Below are positions 27,089 to 36,778 of a stretch of DNA of 44,391 bases, piece after piece. Position 1 is the first letter of the stretch. Each line of letters opens with the position of its first letter. The DNA is from Betaproteobacteria bacterium (GTDB lineage: Bacteria; Pseudomonadota; Gammaproteobacteria; Burkholderiales; Casimicrobiaceae): positions 1 to 44,391 of the forward strand of contig JAPUER010000064.1 of the NCBI GenBank assembly GCA_027492485.1, read 5' to 3'. The translations under genes and the position numbers were made by a program. The notes under the pieces were generated by a model, which saw only the letters and a list, made by a program, of their open reading frames with translations, did no database searches and was not told the origin of the DNA.

Positions 27089-27527
27089 CGGTCCAGCCCT
27101 CGGTGTGCCGGCTTGCTGCGATGTACTGCTCCGTCGCCGCGATCGCATTGGCTGGCTGCTGCAGGGCGGCGAGATTGGCCGCGAGATTGCCGCAGCGAAT
27201 GCGCGCCAGCCAGCCCTCGCCATACGGGTCGCTGCGAATCAGCGCCGGCGTCAATTCGACGGCGTGATTGACCTCGACTACCAGTCCGGAGACTGCCGCC
27301 TTGACCGAAACGATCGTCTTGGCCAGCTCGACGACGCCGAGTCCGCGCCCCTGCACGACCTCGGTGCCGACCGGTTTCAGCCGGCACATATGAATGTCGC
27401 CAGCGAGATGGATGCCGAGCGCCGTAATGCCGACCACCACGTCCTGCGCATCGACGGGCCGCGCCCACACCTGATGCTCGATCAGGAGCCACAGCTCGTC
27501 GGGGAATGAATGACCGGCGATGATCAT
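27081..27527 (-). CDS. GcvH-like lipoyl-carrier protein
   Basis: A 148-aa protein resembling glycine-cleavage H protein. The lipoylation-site region is TIVSVKAAVSGLVVEVN (lysine in SVKA), followed by the GEGWLARI end of the H-protein fold. No gcvT or gcvP lies nearby, so a glycine-cleavage role is doubtful. Paralogues called LbpA carry sulfur intermediates on lipoate in the sHdr system and are often linked to DsrE. It lies 16 nt after selC. An LbpA-like sulfur or selenium role is inferred from context. Confidence 0.82.
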   Translation of the reverse strand: MIIAGHSFPDELWLLIEHQVWARPVDAQDVVVGITALGIHLAGDIHMCRLKPVGTEVVQGRGLGVVELAKTIVSVKAAVSGLVVEVNHAVELTPALIRSDPYGEGWLARIRCGNLAANLAALQQPANAIAATEQYIAASRHTEGWTDG

Positions 27528-27543
27528 GCGCCGGCGCGAAAAG

Positions 27544-27639
27544 TGGCGGAAGGGAATGGGAGTCGAACCCACCCGGCAGCGCATGGCACCGCCCACCGGG
27601 TTTGAAGCCCGGCCGATCCACCAGGATCGTTTCCCTTCC
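27544..27639 (-). tRNA. selC: tRNA-Sec (selC, anticodon TCA)
   Basis: A 96-nt tRNA with an 8-bp acceptor stem (27632-27639 with 27548-27555), encoded CCA at 27544-27546, anticodon loop CTTCAAA with TCA in the middle, and a long extra arm. These are the hallmarks of bacterial selenocysteine tRNA, which reads UGA under SelB. It begins 6 nt after the selB stop and so is probably processed from the same transcript. Confidence 0.97.
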
Positions 27640-27645
27640 ATGAAA

Positions 27646-29598
27646 TCATCGCGTCTGACTCTCTGCAAACAGCGCGCAATCCTCGCGCACCCGGTGAGTA
27701 TCGCCGACCCGGCGACAGAGACCGACGCGGTCGAAGTATTCCAGAATCTGAATGGCCCGCTTGCGTCCGATTTTTGTGGCATCGCGCAGTTGCGCGGCGG
27801 TGACCTCGCCGTCACCGGCGGCAGCCTGGCGGCGCACAATGCCGGCCAGCGCTTGCATGGTCGCGGCCGGATACACCAGGTCGCGCACAACCTGATGCAC
27901 GGCGCCGGCCTGGGCGAGGCGCGCGACCGAGGCGCGCATGATCGACTCGGCCACGCCGCAATCGCGCGCTAGGTCGCGTAGCCAGCCCCCTTCAAAACCG
28001 GCGCTGGCGAGCGGCGCTGCAATCTGCTGGGCAATTCGTTCGTCGACGCTGGACAGGCGCACCGCATGGTCCGCCAGATGCAGGAATGCGCCCCGCTGCG
28101 CAAGCGTCAGCACCTGCGCGTAGTCGCCACCGAGGCAGGCGGCGATGAGGGTGTCGAAAAGCGCCTGCGGCAATCGCGGTGTGGCCATCCGCCGCAACCT
28201 TCCGCGATCGAGGCCAAGTTCGTCCGGGTGGCTCGCGTGATACGCCGCCAGCGTTGCGGCAATGGCCTGCACCGCCTGTTGGGCAAACTGCGGGGCGAGC
28301 GCCACGCCGTCGGCGCCGCCACCGGTGACGACCGGCGCCGACGACTGCCAGTCGGCTGTCAGTCCCTCGGCGCGGCGGAAGGTGGCGAGCGACACGCCGT
28401 GGGCGCAGGCATCGAGCAACGCCTGCCATCGCTGCGCCACGGTTGGCTGCTGCAAGGCGTGCAACTCTGCCAGGCGCTGCGCGCTGCGGCGATAACGGGT
28501 AGGGGCATCCGGATCCAGCACGACGCCGCCAGCGATGGTCCGCGACGCCGATGCATCGCGCAGGACGACACGGTCGCCACGCCAGGCGCCGAGCGGGCGT
28601 CGCACCACGAGTTGTGCCAGTTGCCGTTGTCCGGGCGCGATGCGGTCGGCGCCGTCAGCAGACAGTACGGCAACACTCGCCATCGCCGTGGCAGCGCCGA
28701 TGTGGACATGCACCGGCGTGCCGGAGCGCAGCGCCGCAGCTTCGCCCTGCCAGACGTCAAGCAGCACATCGAGTCTGGACGAAGTGCTGCCGCAGTCGGT
28801 GGCAACCAGCCACTGGCCGCGTTCGATCTCGTCCTTGCCGACGCCGGCCAGCGCAACGGCACAGCGCTCGCCGGCATGCCCCGATTCGGCCTGCGCATTC
28901 TGCGCGTGCAGGCTGCGCACGCGAACCGCCTTCCGCGCGTCCGCGGGCACCACGTCCAGCATGTCGCCGGTACGAACGATGCCGGCGTGTACGGTGCCGG
29001 TGACGACCGTGCCGACGCCGTCCAGCGTGAACGCCCGGTCGATGGCCAGACGAAACGCACGACCCAGTTCGCTGTATCGCATGACTTCGCCGCTCGCGGC
29101 AAACAGCCAGCTGCGCAGCGCCTCGATGCCGGTGCCGACGGTTGCTGCGGTAACGAAGACCGGTGCGCCGTCGAGCGTGGTGCCGTGCAGCAGGTCGCGA
29201 GCGGCAGCTGCGACCTCGTCGACCCGCGCGGCATCGACACGATCGGCCTTGGTAATGACGACCGCGCCGTGGCTGACCCCCAGCAACGAGAGCACCGCGA
29301 GATGCTCCCGCGTTTGCGGCATGATGCCGTCGTCGGCGGCGACCAGCAGCAGCGCGAGATCGATGCCGCTGGCTCCGGCCAGCATCGTGTGCACCAGCCG
29401 CTCGTGGCCGGGTACATCGATGAACCCAATGCGGGTCGGGCTGCCATCGGGTGTCGCCCCCGGCAGATAGGCGTAGCCCAACTCAATGCTGATGCCGCGC
29501 GCCTTCTCCTCCGGCAGACGGTCGGTTTCGACGCCCGTCAGCGCACGCACCAGCGTCGTCTTGCCGTGGTCGATGTGGCCTGCAGTGCCGACGATCAT
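27646..29598 (-). CDS. selB: Selenocysteine-specific elongation factor SelB
   Basis: A 650-aa factor. The GTPase part carries [25 protein letters not shown] and VITKADRVD. After EF-Tu-like domains the C-terminal ~250 residues form the winged-helix region that grips the SECIS hairpin in mRNA. It delivers Sec-tRNA to the ribosome at recoded UGA codons, here most plausibly that of fdnG. The selC tRNA directly follows. Confidence 0.97.
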   Translation of the reverse strand: MIVGTAGHIDHGKTTLVRALTGVETDRLPEEKARGISIELGYAYLPGATPDGSPTRIGFIDVPGHERLVHTMLAGASGIDLALLLVAADDGIMPQTREHLAVLSLLGVSHGAVVITKADRVDAARVDEVAAAARDLLHGTTLDGAPVFVTAATVGTGIEALRSWLFAASGEVMRYSELGRAFRLAIDRAFTLDGVGTVVTGTVHAGIVRTGDMLDVVPADARKAVRVRSLHAQNAQAESGHAGERCAVALAGVGKDEIERGQWLVATDCGSTSSRLDVLLDVWQGEAAALRSGTPVHVHIGAATAMASVAVLSADGADRIAPGQRQLAQLVVRRPLGAWRGDRVVLRDASASRTIAGGVVLDPDAPTRYRRSAQRLAELHALQQPTVAQRWQALLDACAHGVSLATFRRAEGLTADWQSSAPVVTGGGADGVALAPQFAQQAVQAIAATLAAYHASHPDELGLDRGRLRRMATPRLPQALFDTLIAACLGGDYAQVLTLAQRGAFLHLADHAVRLSSVDERIAQQIAAPLASAGFEGGWLRDLARDCGVAESIMRASVARLAQAGAVHQVVRDLVYPAATMQALAGIVRRQAAAGDGEVTAAQLRDATKIGRKRAIQILEYFDRVGLCRRVGDTHRVREDCALFAESQTR

Positions 29599-29646
29599 GT
29601 TTGACTCGCGATAGCGGTCGTGCCGAAACCTGCTCGCACCACCGCA

Positions 29647-30750
29647 CTAAGCCGCGATTTCGCGTGCGCTAATGGTGTACTTGAAGGTGTCGGGCGACAG
29701 TGAATCGAACGCACCCGTGGCATTCTCGCCGTTCGGATACATCAGGAACGGCAGGCTGCCCTTGGCGCTTGAGCCGGGCAAGCGGATGTCGTGCGCCGTA
29801 TTCCAGCCCACCCAGTTGCCCTCCCAGCGTCCGAACAGACCGGCATAAACCGGGGCGGCGACCGGATGCTTCGGATCTTTGAGCCATTCGGCGGTTTCCT
29901 GGCGCATCACTTTCAGCACGTCGGCGGGGTCCATCGCCACCCAGCCGTATGATTTCAGATAGACCTCCGCGCGACAGTGCTGGGCGCCTTTCAGATTGGC
30001 CGGGTTCGCCCCCAGTTCCTTGTACGGGAATGCCGAGGGCGCGAGGCGCAGTCCGTAGACGTCGCGCGCCGGAATGCCGACCGCGCGACAAAGGCCGACG
30101 AACAGTGCATTGAGGTCGGCGCACTTGCCGCCGAGATTGCCGGTTTCCAGCATGGTCTTGATGTCGCCGGTGCCGCAACCGCGCGTGCTCGGCTCGCGAT
30201 GCCCGTTGGCGATCACCCAGTCGTAGAGCGCCCGCGCTTTCTCCAGGTCGGTCTTGGCGTTGCGGGTGGCCTCGACGGCGGTCTTGCGCACGATGCCGTC
30301 GATTGGCTGCAATTCCGTGGCGCCAAGGTAGGCTTTGAGTTGCGCGGGATCGACATCGGCCACGCTGCCGGGGCGAGAAAGATCGGTCACGCGGTTGCGC
30401 GTTTGCAGCTTGCTGGTCACGGTAAGCGTCGGCGCCTGCACACCGGCATCGAACTCGGCGTACAGCATGCGCACACCGCGGGCCGGATCGCTGGCGAGAC
30501 TTGCCCGGGTGGCGTTTCCGCTCCAGTCGTTGCCGAGGGTCTTCTGCCAGTCGGTGTCCAGATCCGGCACCGGCAGCCAGAGTTTGCTTCCGCCCTTCGG
30601 ATCGGCAACGCTGACCGTGGTCGATAGTTCAAACGTGCGCCAGGGTCCGGGCAGCGGCTCGAAGCGGCGATCCTGGGCAAACGCGGGCAGCGGCAAAGCG
30701 GCGGCCAGGCCCGCCTTCAGCAATTGGCGACGAGAAATCGGGAAGTGCAT
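29647..30750 (-). CDS. Tat-exported transglutaminase-like protein
   Basis: A 367-aa protein with a twin-arginine signal (ISRRQLLKAGLAAALPLPAFA). The C-terminal half is a transglutaminase/papain-like fold with a Cys-His-Asp triad: C210 in GGKCADLN, H258 in AQHCRAEVYL and D274 in VAMDPADV. Proteins of this fold are proteases or transglutaminases, or inactive scaffolds. It is followed by selB 48 nt later. A periplasmic role linked to the neighbouring thioredoxin-like and flavoprotein genes is inferred. Confidence 0.82.
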   Translation of the reverse strand: MHFPISRRQLLKAGLAAALPLPAFAQDRRFEPLPGPWRTFELSTTVSVADPKGGSKLWLPVPDLDTDWQKTLGNDWSGNATRASLASDPARGVRMLYAEFDAGVQAPTLTVTSKLQTRNRVTDLSRPGSVADVDPAQLKAYLGATELQPIDGIVRKTAVEATRNAKTDLEKARALYDWVIANGHREPSTRGCGTGDIKTMLETGNLGGKCADLNALFVGLCRAVGIPARDVYGLRLAPSAFPYKELGANPANLKGAQHCRAEVYLKSYGWVAMDPADVLKVMRQETAEWLKDPKHPVAAPVYAGLFGRWEGNWVGWNTAHDIRLPGSSAKGSLPFLMYPNGENATGAFDSLSPDTFKYTISAREIAA

Positions 30751-30789
30751 CGATGTTTCCTTTCGAGAAGAGACGGAAGGGCAACAACC

Positions 30790-31341
30790 TCAGTTGCCGC
30801 GGGTTTCGAGAATGGGGCGCAACCAGCCGGCGGCAGCGGCGCCCAGCCAGTCAACCTCGCCAATCACCATGAAGCGGGCACGACCGCTGGCGTCGATCGC
30901 CACCGTCGTTGGATAAATGCGGACACCATAAGCCTTGGCGACACCGCCGTCGCGATCGCGCAGCACGGTGAGCGAGAGCCCGGTTTGTTCGACGAACCGG
31001 CGCACGGTGGCGTCGGTCTCCCGGAAATTGATCGCCAGCACCCGCAAACCCGTCTGCCGGTGGCGCGTTTCCAGCAACTCCAGCGAGGGCATCTCGGTGC
31101 GGCAAGGCTCGCACCAGCTCGCCCAGAAATTGAGCAGTACCGGACTGCCGCGCAGGGAGGCCAGCGACAGCGTTGGGCCATCGCCGCCATCGAGCGAGAA
31201 GTCCGGCGTTGGCCGACCTGTGGGCCACGCAACGGCGTTCGGGGCGGCGACTGCCGTCGCGGGACAAGCAACCGACAGCGCGGTGGCTGTCAGCCAGCCG
31301 AACGCGCGGCGGCGATCGGGGCGTTGGCACGCGAACTTCAT
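30790..31341 (-). CDS. TlpA-like periplasmic thioredoxin
   Basis: A 183-aa exported thioredoxin-fold protein. It has a signal peptide, the strand LLNFWASWCEPCRTEMP with redox cysteines C77 and C80, and a cis-proline RIYPTTV motif. Such proteins reduce or reshuffle thiols during cytochrome c maturation or deliver electrons outside the cytoplasm. The ATG overlaps the stop of the FccB-like gene as ATGA, so the two are translationally coupled. A link to the flavoprotein's disulfide is plausible. Confidence 0.9.
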   Translation of the reverse strand: MKFACQRPDRRRAFGWLTATALSVACPATAVAAPNAVAWPTGRPTPDFSLDGGDGPTLSLASLRGSPVLLNFWASWCEPCRTEMPSLELLETRHRQTGLRVLAINFRETDATVRRFVEQTGLSLTVLRDRDGGVAKAYGVRIYPTTVAIDASGRARFMVIGEVDWLGAAAAGWLRPILETRGN

Positions 31342-32669
31342 GCAAACAGGTCATCCACCATGCGCGCGAACCAGCGGAAGTCTTCCCGAACGAGATCGGC
31401 GCGGCGGTCGTTGTCGTCGATCTGGCTCTGCTCGATGATGCCGTCGTTATTGATCTTGTAGTCGAACTGTACGGCCACCGCTTCGCGCGGCTCGCCGTTG
31501 ACCAGCATGTAGCACAGGTTGTCCGGCAGTGCCCCCTTCGGCACCCGTCCGGCGATGCGTTCGGCGATGTATTTGGCCACGATGCGCCCTTGCTGGTTGG
31601 CGACATGGCCGGCCTTCGGATAGAAGAGAAATTGCGGCGACACCAGACCGACCGCGTCGCCGATCACGTACACGTTGGGGTCGTTCTTCAGGTGCAACAT
31701 CAAGGGGTCGACGGCCGCCCAGTTGGTCGGTTTGCCCTCGGCATTGCGGCCGATCGCACCGGCCTTCCAGGCCAGATCGCCTGCCTGATGCGGCGCCATC
31801 AGCACCGCATGATCGAACTTGAGGTCACCCGCCGCCGTCTTGATGCGCTTGGCAAAGGGATCGATTTCCTTGACGTGGGCGTTGGGGACGTAGGTGATGA
31901 TGTCTTTGTAGAGTTCGTTGAACGCGGCGCGGAAACCGAGCCCGATCGGGCGAACGCCATCTTTGTGATCGAGGATCGTGATGTGGCCGCGGACGTTGTG
32001 CTTCTTGAACCACCAGGCAACCAGACAGGCCCGCTCATAGGGGCTCGGCGGGCAACGCTGCGGCGGCGGCGGCAACGTCATCACCCATTCGCCACCCTTG
32101 AAGTCGTGCAGCGCGCGCTTCAATGCGAAGTGTTCGGCATTGGGCACGTAGGCCGCCGGGAAGCGTGCCCTGGTGGCTTCCGCCGCGCGGCGGTCGTTGC
32201 CGAACCATGCCTCGTAGTCGTAGCGGATGCCGGGCGCCAGCACCAGATAGTCGTAGTCGAGCCAGCCGAGATGGGTGACGACCCGCTTCGCATCGCGATC
32301 CACGGACAGGATTTCGCACTGGATGAAGCGGTAGCCGTGGCGCTCCGACACCCGCAGATATTCGTAGGTCAGAAACTGGGTATCGACGACGTCGATGAGC
32401 CATTTGTTGCTCATCGGACACGAAAAGAACGCGCTGTTGCGCTCCAGCATGACAACCTCGGCGTCCGGCGCAAGCTGACGTAGCTGCTTGCTGACGGCGA
32501 GCCCGCCCCAGCCGCCGCCGCACACCACAATGCGCGGCGCCTTGCCCTTCGCCATCAGCGGTTGCGACTGACCACCGATCAGGAAGGGCAGCGTGGTGCC
32601 CTGGCTGAATGCGGTCGATGCCAGCGCGGCGCTGCTGGCGGCGATGAATTGACGGCGGTTCTGGCGCAT
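31338..32669 (-). CDS. FccB-like sulfide dehydrogenase flavoprotein, Tat-exported
   Basis: A 443-aa FAD enzyme with a twin-arginine signal (QNRRQFIAASSAALAS) and a dinucleotide site at VVCGGGWGGLAV (about 48-59). The redox cysteines of flavocytochrome c sulfide dehydrogenase are conserved: C206 in QRCPPSPYERA and C386 in DNLCYML. FccB normally pairs with a cytochrome c (FccA), and none is encoded here. It lies 21 nt after selA, inside a selenocysteine operon, which is unusual for a sulfide-oxidation enzyme. A selenide or polysulfide substrate is possible. Confidence 0.85.
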   Translation of the reverse strand: MRQNRRQFIAASSAALASTAFSQGTTLPFLIGGQSQPLMAKGKAPRIVVCGGGWGGLAVSKQLRQLAPDAEVVMLERNSAFFSCPMSNKWLIDVVDTQFLTYEYLRVSERHGYRFIQCEILSVDRDAKRVVTHLGWLDYDYLVLAPGIRYDYEAWFGNDRRAAEATRARFPAAYVPNAEHFALKRALHDFKGGEWVMTLPPPPQRCPPSPYERACLVAWWFKKHNVRGHITILDHKDGVRPIGLGFRAAFNELYKDIITYVPNAHVKEIDPFAKRIKTAAGDLKFDHAVLMAPHQAGDLAWKAGAIGRNAEGKPTNWAAVDPLMLHLKNDPNVYVIGDAVGLVSPQFLFYPKAGHVANQQGRIVAKYIAERIAGRVPKGALPDNLCYMLVNGEPREAVAVQFDYKINNDGIIEQSQIDDNDRRADLVREDFRWFARMVDDLFA

Positions 32670-32690
32670 GTTGACTCCTTTGTGTCGCGA

Positions 32691-34145
32691 TCAGCGGTGG
32701 GTGAGCAATGTCTTCAGCGAAAGCAATTGACCGGTAATGTGCGCAGCATCGTCCAGACAGCGGCAATCGAGCCATAGCGCATCGTCGCCGATGCGGCCGA
32801 CGATCGGTGTCGGCAGTTGACGCAGCGCGGAAGCCAGCGCATCGAGCAGGCGGCCAGTCCCTTTGCGTTGCGCGGCGGCGGGCGCAAACTTGAGGCCGAA
32901 CGAGGGCAGACGATCGACCGGAAGCGAGCCCGAGCCGATCTGGCTGGACATCGCGACGGCCTCGACCGTGTAACGCGGCGCCACGGCGGCGAGCACCTGC
33001 GGCGCCAGCGCCCGCGCCAGCGCTTCGATCTGCGGCTGCGGCCGCGTCAGATGGCGTAGCGTCGGCAAGTCCTGCGCCAGTCGTTCGGGGCGCAGGTAAA
33101 GCGTGAGCGTGGCTTCGAGCGCTGCCAGCGGCAGCTTGCTCATGCGCAGCGCGCGCTTCATCGGAAATTTGCGGATACGGCCGACCGCGGCCTTGCTGCC
33201 GACGATCAGTCCCGCCTGCGGCCCGCCGAGCAGCTTGTCGCCAGAAAAGGTCACGACATCGCAGCCGGCACGCAGCATTTCCTGCGGCGTCGGCTCGTGG
33301 GGCAGGCCCCATTGCGCGAGATCGACGAGGGCGCCGCTGCCAAGATCGGTGGCCACCGGCAGGCCGCGAGCATGCGCGATGCCGGCAAGCGTCGTCTCGT
33401 CGACCGCCGAGGTGAAACCCTGCACGGCGTAGTTGCTGGTGTGCACCTTCATCAGCAACGCCGTGCGCTCGTTGATTGCGCGTTCGTAATCCGCCGGGTG
33501 GGTGCGATTGGTGGTGCCGACTTCGACCATATGGGCGCCCGCGCTGGCCATGACGTCGGGCATGCGGAAAGCGCCGCCGATCTCCACCAGTTCGCCGCGC
33601 GAGACGATGACCTCGCGGTCGCGGGCAAGCGCCGCGATGGTGAGCAGGACGGCACCCGCGTTGTTGTTGACGACCGTGGCGGCTTCCGCACCAGTGAGGT
33701 CGCAAAGCAGCTCTTCGACAATGCTGTCGCGGTCGCCGCGGCTGCCGGTATCGAGGTCGAATTCAAGATTGTTGGGGCCGGCCATCACCTGCAGGATGTG
33801 CTGCAGCGCGCTCTCGGCCAGTGCGGCGCGCCCCAGGTTGGTGTGGATTACCGTGCCCGTAAAATTGAGTACGGAGCGCATGCTCGGCGCGAGCCGCTGC
33901 GTCAGGCGGGAGGAGAGCGCCGCCGCCAGCGCGTCGGGCGTCGCCTCGTCGTGAGGCAGCTCGCCAGTCACGGCACGTTGCCGCAGGCTTTCGAGCAGGG
34001 CACGCGCTTCTTCAACCAGCAACGAGTGGCCGTGCTCGGCGAGCAGCGCCTGCCCGTCAGGCGAGCGCAGCAGTTTGTCGATGGAGGGCAGATCCTTGGG
34101 GGTTGCCTTCAAGCCGTGAACCACGGACTCGTCGGTCGTCGCCAT
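32691..34145 (-). CDS. selA: L-seryl-tRNA(Sec) selenium transferase
   Basis: A 484-aa PLP enzyme that converts seryl-tRNA(Sec) to selenocysteyl-tRNA(Sec) using selenophosphate. The PLP lysine is K304 in VVTFSGDKLLGGPQAG. Further family features are NNNAGAVLL and the TNLGRAALAE motif. The length suits bacterial SelA (about 460). It starts one nucleotide within the fdhE stop (TAATG), so it is coupled to fdhE. SelD is not encoded in the window. Confidence 0.97.
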   Translation of the reverse strand: MATTDESVVHGLKATPKDLPSIDKLLRSPDGQALLAEHGHSLLVEEARALLESLRQRAVTGELPHDEATPDALAAALSSRLTQRLAPSMRSVLNFTGTVIHTNLGRAALAESALQHILQVMAGPNNLEFDLDTGSRGDRDSIVEELLCDLTGAEAATVVNNNAGAVLLTIAALARDREVIVSRGELVEIGGAFRMPDVMASAGAHMVEVGTTNRTHPADYERAINERTALLMKVHTSNYAVQGFTSAVDETTLAGIAHARGLPVATDLGSGALVDLAQWGLPHEPTPQEMLRAGCDVVTFSGDKLLGGPQAGLIVGSKAAVGRIRKFPMKRALRMSKLPLAALEATLTLYLRPERLAQDLPTLRHLTRPQPQIEALARALAPQVLAAVAPRYTVEAVAMSSQIGSGSLPVDRLPSFGLKFAPAAAQRKGTGRLLDALASALRQLPTPIVGRIGDDALWLDCRCLDDAAHITGQLLSLKTLLTHR

Positions 34146-35173
34146 TACGGATCTCCGGGGTCGGGCGTATCGGGATCGCCGTATAACAACATTAAATTGA
34201 CTCCGTGCCGCTCGAAGCCTGCTTCAGACACCAGGAGATCCAGTGCGACGGTGGCCAAGTCGTCGGCGATGGGATCGACATGCAGGTCGCGTTCCATGTG
34301 CACGATTTTCAGGTAGTGCCCGCATTCGTCGCAGGTTTCCGCTTCTACCGCAGGCTTGAACTTGCTTGATGTCACGGCGCCATCGGCAGCCGCTTGCAGC
34401 GACTGATAGTGAATGCCCTTGGTGCTTTCGCAGTGAGAGCATTTGATGCGCACCATGTGCCATTGCGCCGAACACAGCGAGCAATGCTGATAGCGATGGC
34501 CCGTGTTCTCGCTGCCGACGCGGGAGATGCTGGCGCTCGGCAGACTGCCGCAGCAGGGGCAATGCCCGGTGCGCAGCGTGCGGCCAAATGGCGAGGCAGT
34601 CATCCGCACCGACGCCGGTTGCCCGCCGTGGGCGGCCTGCGTCGTCAGGACCAGATGCGTCCAGTATGTTTGCAGCCCCGCCGCGATGAGCGGCGCCGCC
34701 GCCATGTCGAGCCCGAACATGACGCCGTTGAGCAGACGATCGGCCTGCAGATTCAGACGTTCGTCGTCGGCACTGCGCAGCGCTTCGACCGCAGTGCGCA
34801 CCGGACTGGGTTCAAGCCGCGCCAGCAGGCGATCCAGCAGGCCGCGGAGTTCGTCGACCCACACGCCATCGCGCGGCCACGTCGACGCCGGCAACAACGG
34901 AGCCGCCTCGCCCGCGGCACTGCGCACGGCAGCGGCGTCGGGCACCACGACATCGGGATAGTGCTGCAGGCTCTCGTGCTGGCACTGTGCCACGTCGGCC
35001 ATGAATAGCAGGAAGTCGCGCATCGAATGCGAGGCGGCACGTTCGCGCAAACGCGTCGCACGATCGGCAAATACCGACGCGCGCTCGGGCAGGCGCACGT
35101 ACTGCACCTGCTCGCCCGCCTGTACCGCTATCTCTTCCGGCGTTTTGAGCCGTACCGCCTGGCTGACGCCCAT
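34145..35173 (-). CDS. fdhE: Formate dehydrogenase accessory protein FdhE
   Basis: A 342-aa accessory protein needed for activity of respiratory formate dehydrogenases. It contains four CxxC pairs (CPCC, CSLC, CSHC, CDEC) in its second half, the iron-binding rubredoxin-like region of the family. The start MGVSQAVRLKTPEEIAVQAG is used because it fits the family; the frame is open much further upstream without similarity. It follows fdnI by 50 nt and abuts selA. Confidence 0.95.
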   Translation of the reverse strand: MGVSQAVRLKTPEEIAVQAGEQVQYVRLPERASVFADRATRLRERAASHSMRDFLLFMADVAQCQHESLQHYPDVVVPDAAAVRSAAGEAAPLLPASTWPRDGVWVDELRGLLDRLLARLEPSPVRTAVEALRSADDERLNLQADRLLNGVMFGLDMAAAPLIAAGLQTYWTHLVLTTQAAHGGQPASVRMTASPFGRTLRTGHCPCCGSLPSASISRVGSENTGHRYQHCSLCSAQWHMVRIKCSHCESTKGIHYQSLQAAADGAVTSSKFKPAVEAETCDECGHYLKIVHMERDLHVDPIADDLATVALDLLVSEAGFERHGVNLMLLYGDPDTPDPGDP

Positions 35174-35223
35174 CCAACTCTTTCCAACGATGATTGCCCA
35201 TCGGGATGACGAGCAGCTAACCG

Positions 35224-35850
35224 TTATTGTCGCTTGTTCCCGAGAATTTTGGCAGCCCACAGCGGGTGGTGCGCGCGCGCCCAGCCCTCGGTCACCGTGC
35301 CGCGGGTCATGGCGCGCATGGTGCCCTTGACCCAGATGGCGGCGTAGGCGTGGACGATCACCGAAATGATTAACACTACCGCCGCGATGGCATGCAACAG
35401 GGTCGCCAGACGCACAACGAAGATCGGGAAGTAGCCGGCGAACCACGGCCGCCAAAACATGAAACCGGTCACGATCAGCACCAGCAGACTGATCGCGAAG
35501 GCCCAAAACACGAGCTTCTGCCCCGCGTTGTACTTGCCAACCGGCGGCATGTTTTCCTTGTGTCCCTCGATCATTTCGCGGGACCGCTCAAGCCACTCAC
35601 TGTCGTCGCGATTCCAGACGTTTTCGCTGCGGAAGCGGAGGAACAGAAAGACGAACCCGAGCACCATGCCGACACCGAGGAACGGATGCAGGATACGCGT
35701 CCACGGGCCACCGCCGAACAGATTGCTGAGGAAGAACAGCGACGGATGGAAGAACGCGAGCCCCGACAGTGCCGCGAAAAAGAACAGAACGACCACCAGC
35801 CAATGGTTCATGCGGTCGCGATCTTCGTAACGCTTGACATACCTAGGCAT
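35224..35850 (-). CDS. fdnI: Formate dehydrogenase cytochrome b556 subunit (gamma)
   Basis: A 208-aa membrane subunit with four helices. Heme-ligand histidines sit in [27 protein letters not shown] and VIVHAYAAI. It takes electrons from FdnH and passes them to quinone. Its start overlaps the fdnH end by 8 nt. The symbol follows the E. coli FDH-N nomenclature; an FdoI-type assignment is equally possible. Confidence 0.95.
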   Translation of the reverse strand: MPRYVKRYEDRDRMNHWLVVVLFFFAALSGLAFFHPSLFFLSNLFGGGPWTRILHPFLGVGMVLGFVFLFLRFRSENVWNRDDSEWLERSREMIEGHKENMPPVGKYNAGQKLVFWAFAISLLVLIVTGFMFWRPWFAGYFPIFVVRLATLLHAIAAVVLIISVIVHAYAAIWVKGTMRAMTRGTVTEGWARAHHPLWAAKILGNKRQ

Positions 35851-36766
35851 GGGGGCCTCCTTTGGTCGCGGCCGTATCCGCAGTTTCTTCTTCCTCTTTC
35901 ACTTCGACCGGACCGACCTTCATGTAGTGGAAGAACCCGGCAAACGCCGCACCGATCATCGCCGCGAGCGCCAGCGGTTTGGCCGCGCTCTTCCACAGCG
36001 CCACCATCGGGCTGATCTTCGGGTCGGCCGGCAAGCCGTGATACAGCTCCGGCTTGTCGCCGTGCTGCAGCACGTACATCACATGGGTGCCGCCCACGCC
36101 TTTCGGGTCGTACACGGCGGCCTGCATGTAGCCACGCTCCTTGAGCTCGGACACGCGCCCGGCGCCGTATTCATGCATGTCTTCCTTGCTGCCAAAGTGA
36201 ATGGCGCCGGTCGGACAGGCTTTGACGCAGGCCGGCTCCAGCCCGACGCTCACGCGATCGGAACACAGCGTGCACTTGTATGCCTTGTTGTCCTTTTTGC
36301 TGATGCGCGGGACGTCGAACGGACAGCCGGTGATGCAGTTGCCGCAACCGATGCAGTTCTCCTCGATGAAGTCGACGATACCGTTGCTGTACTTCACGAT
36401 GGCGCCGGGCGAAGGACAGGCCTTGAGGCAGCCCGGGTCTTCGCAGTGCATGCAGCCATCCTTGCGGATCAGCCACTCGAGATTGGTCTCCTGCGCCGCT
36501 TCCGACTTTTTGGTCTCGACTTCGGAGAAACGCATCACCGTCCACGATTGCGCCGTCAGGTCGCGCGGGTTGTCGTAGACGCCGACCGTATTGCCGACAT
36601 CGTCGCGCAGATCGTTCCATTGCATGCAGGCCACCTGACACGCCTTGCAGCCGATGCAGCTCGATACATCGATGAGCTTGGCGACTTCGGGCGTGTTGCG
36701 CACTTGCGGACTCGGCGAGGTGGTTGCCGAGCGTGCCTTGATATCCAGGGATTGCAGAGAAGACAT
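35843..36766 (-). CDS. fdnH: Formate dehydrogenase iron-sulfur subunit (beta)
   Basis: A 307-aa subunit with four 4Fe-4S ferredoxin-like cysteine blocks, starting [31 protein letters not shown] and CTLCSDRV, and a C-terminal membrane helix (about 263-285) that anchors it. It relays electrons from the FdnG active site to FdnI. The AAGGAGG ribosome site lies at the end of fdnG, 12 nt after its stop. Confidence 0.97.
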   Translation of the reverse strand: MSSLQSLDIKARSATTSPSPQVRNTPEVAKLIDVSSCIGCKACQVACMQWNDLRDDVGNTVGVYDNPRDLTAQSWTVMRFSEVETKKSEAAQETNLEWLIRKDGCMHCEDPGCLKACPSPGAIVKYSNGIVDFIEENCIGCGNCITGCPFDVPRISKKDNKAYKCTLCSDRVSVGLEPACVKACPTGAIHFGSKEDMHEYGAGRVSELKERGYMQAAVYDPKGVGGTHVMYVLQHGDKPELYHGLPADPKISPMVALWKSAAKPLALAAMIGAAFAGFFHYMKVGPVEVKEEEETADTAATKGGPHA

Positions 36767-36778
36767 GGCGATACCTCC

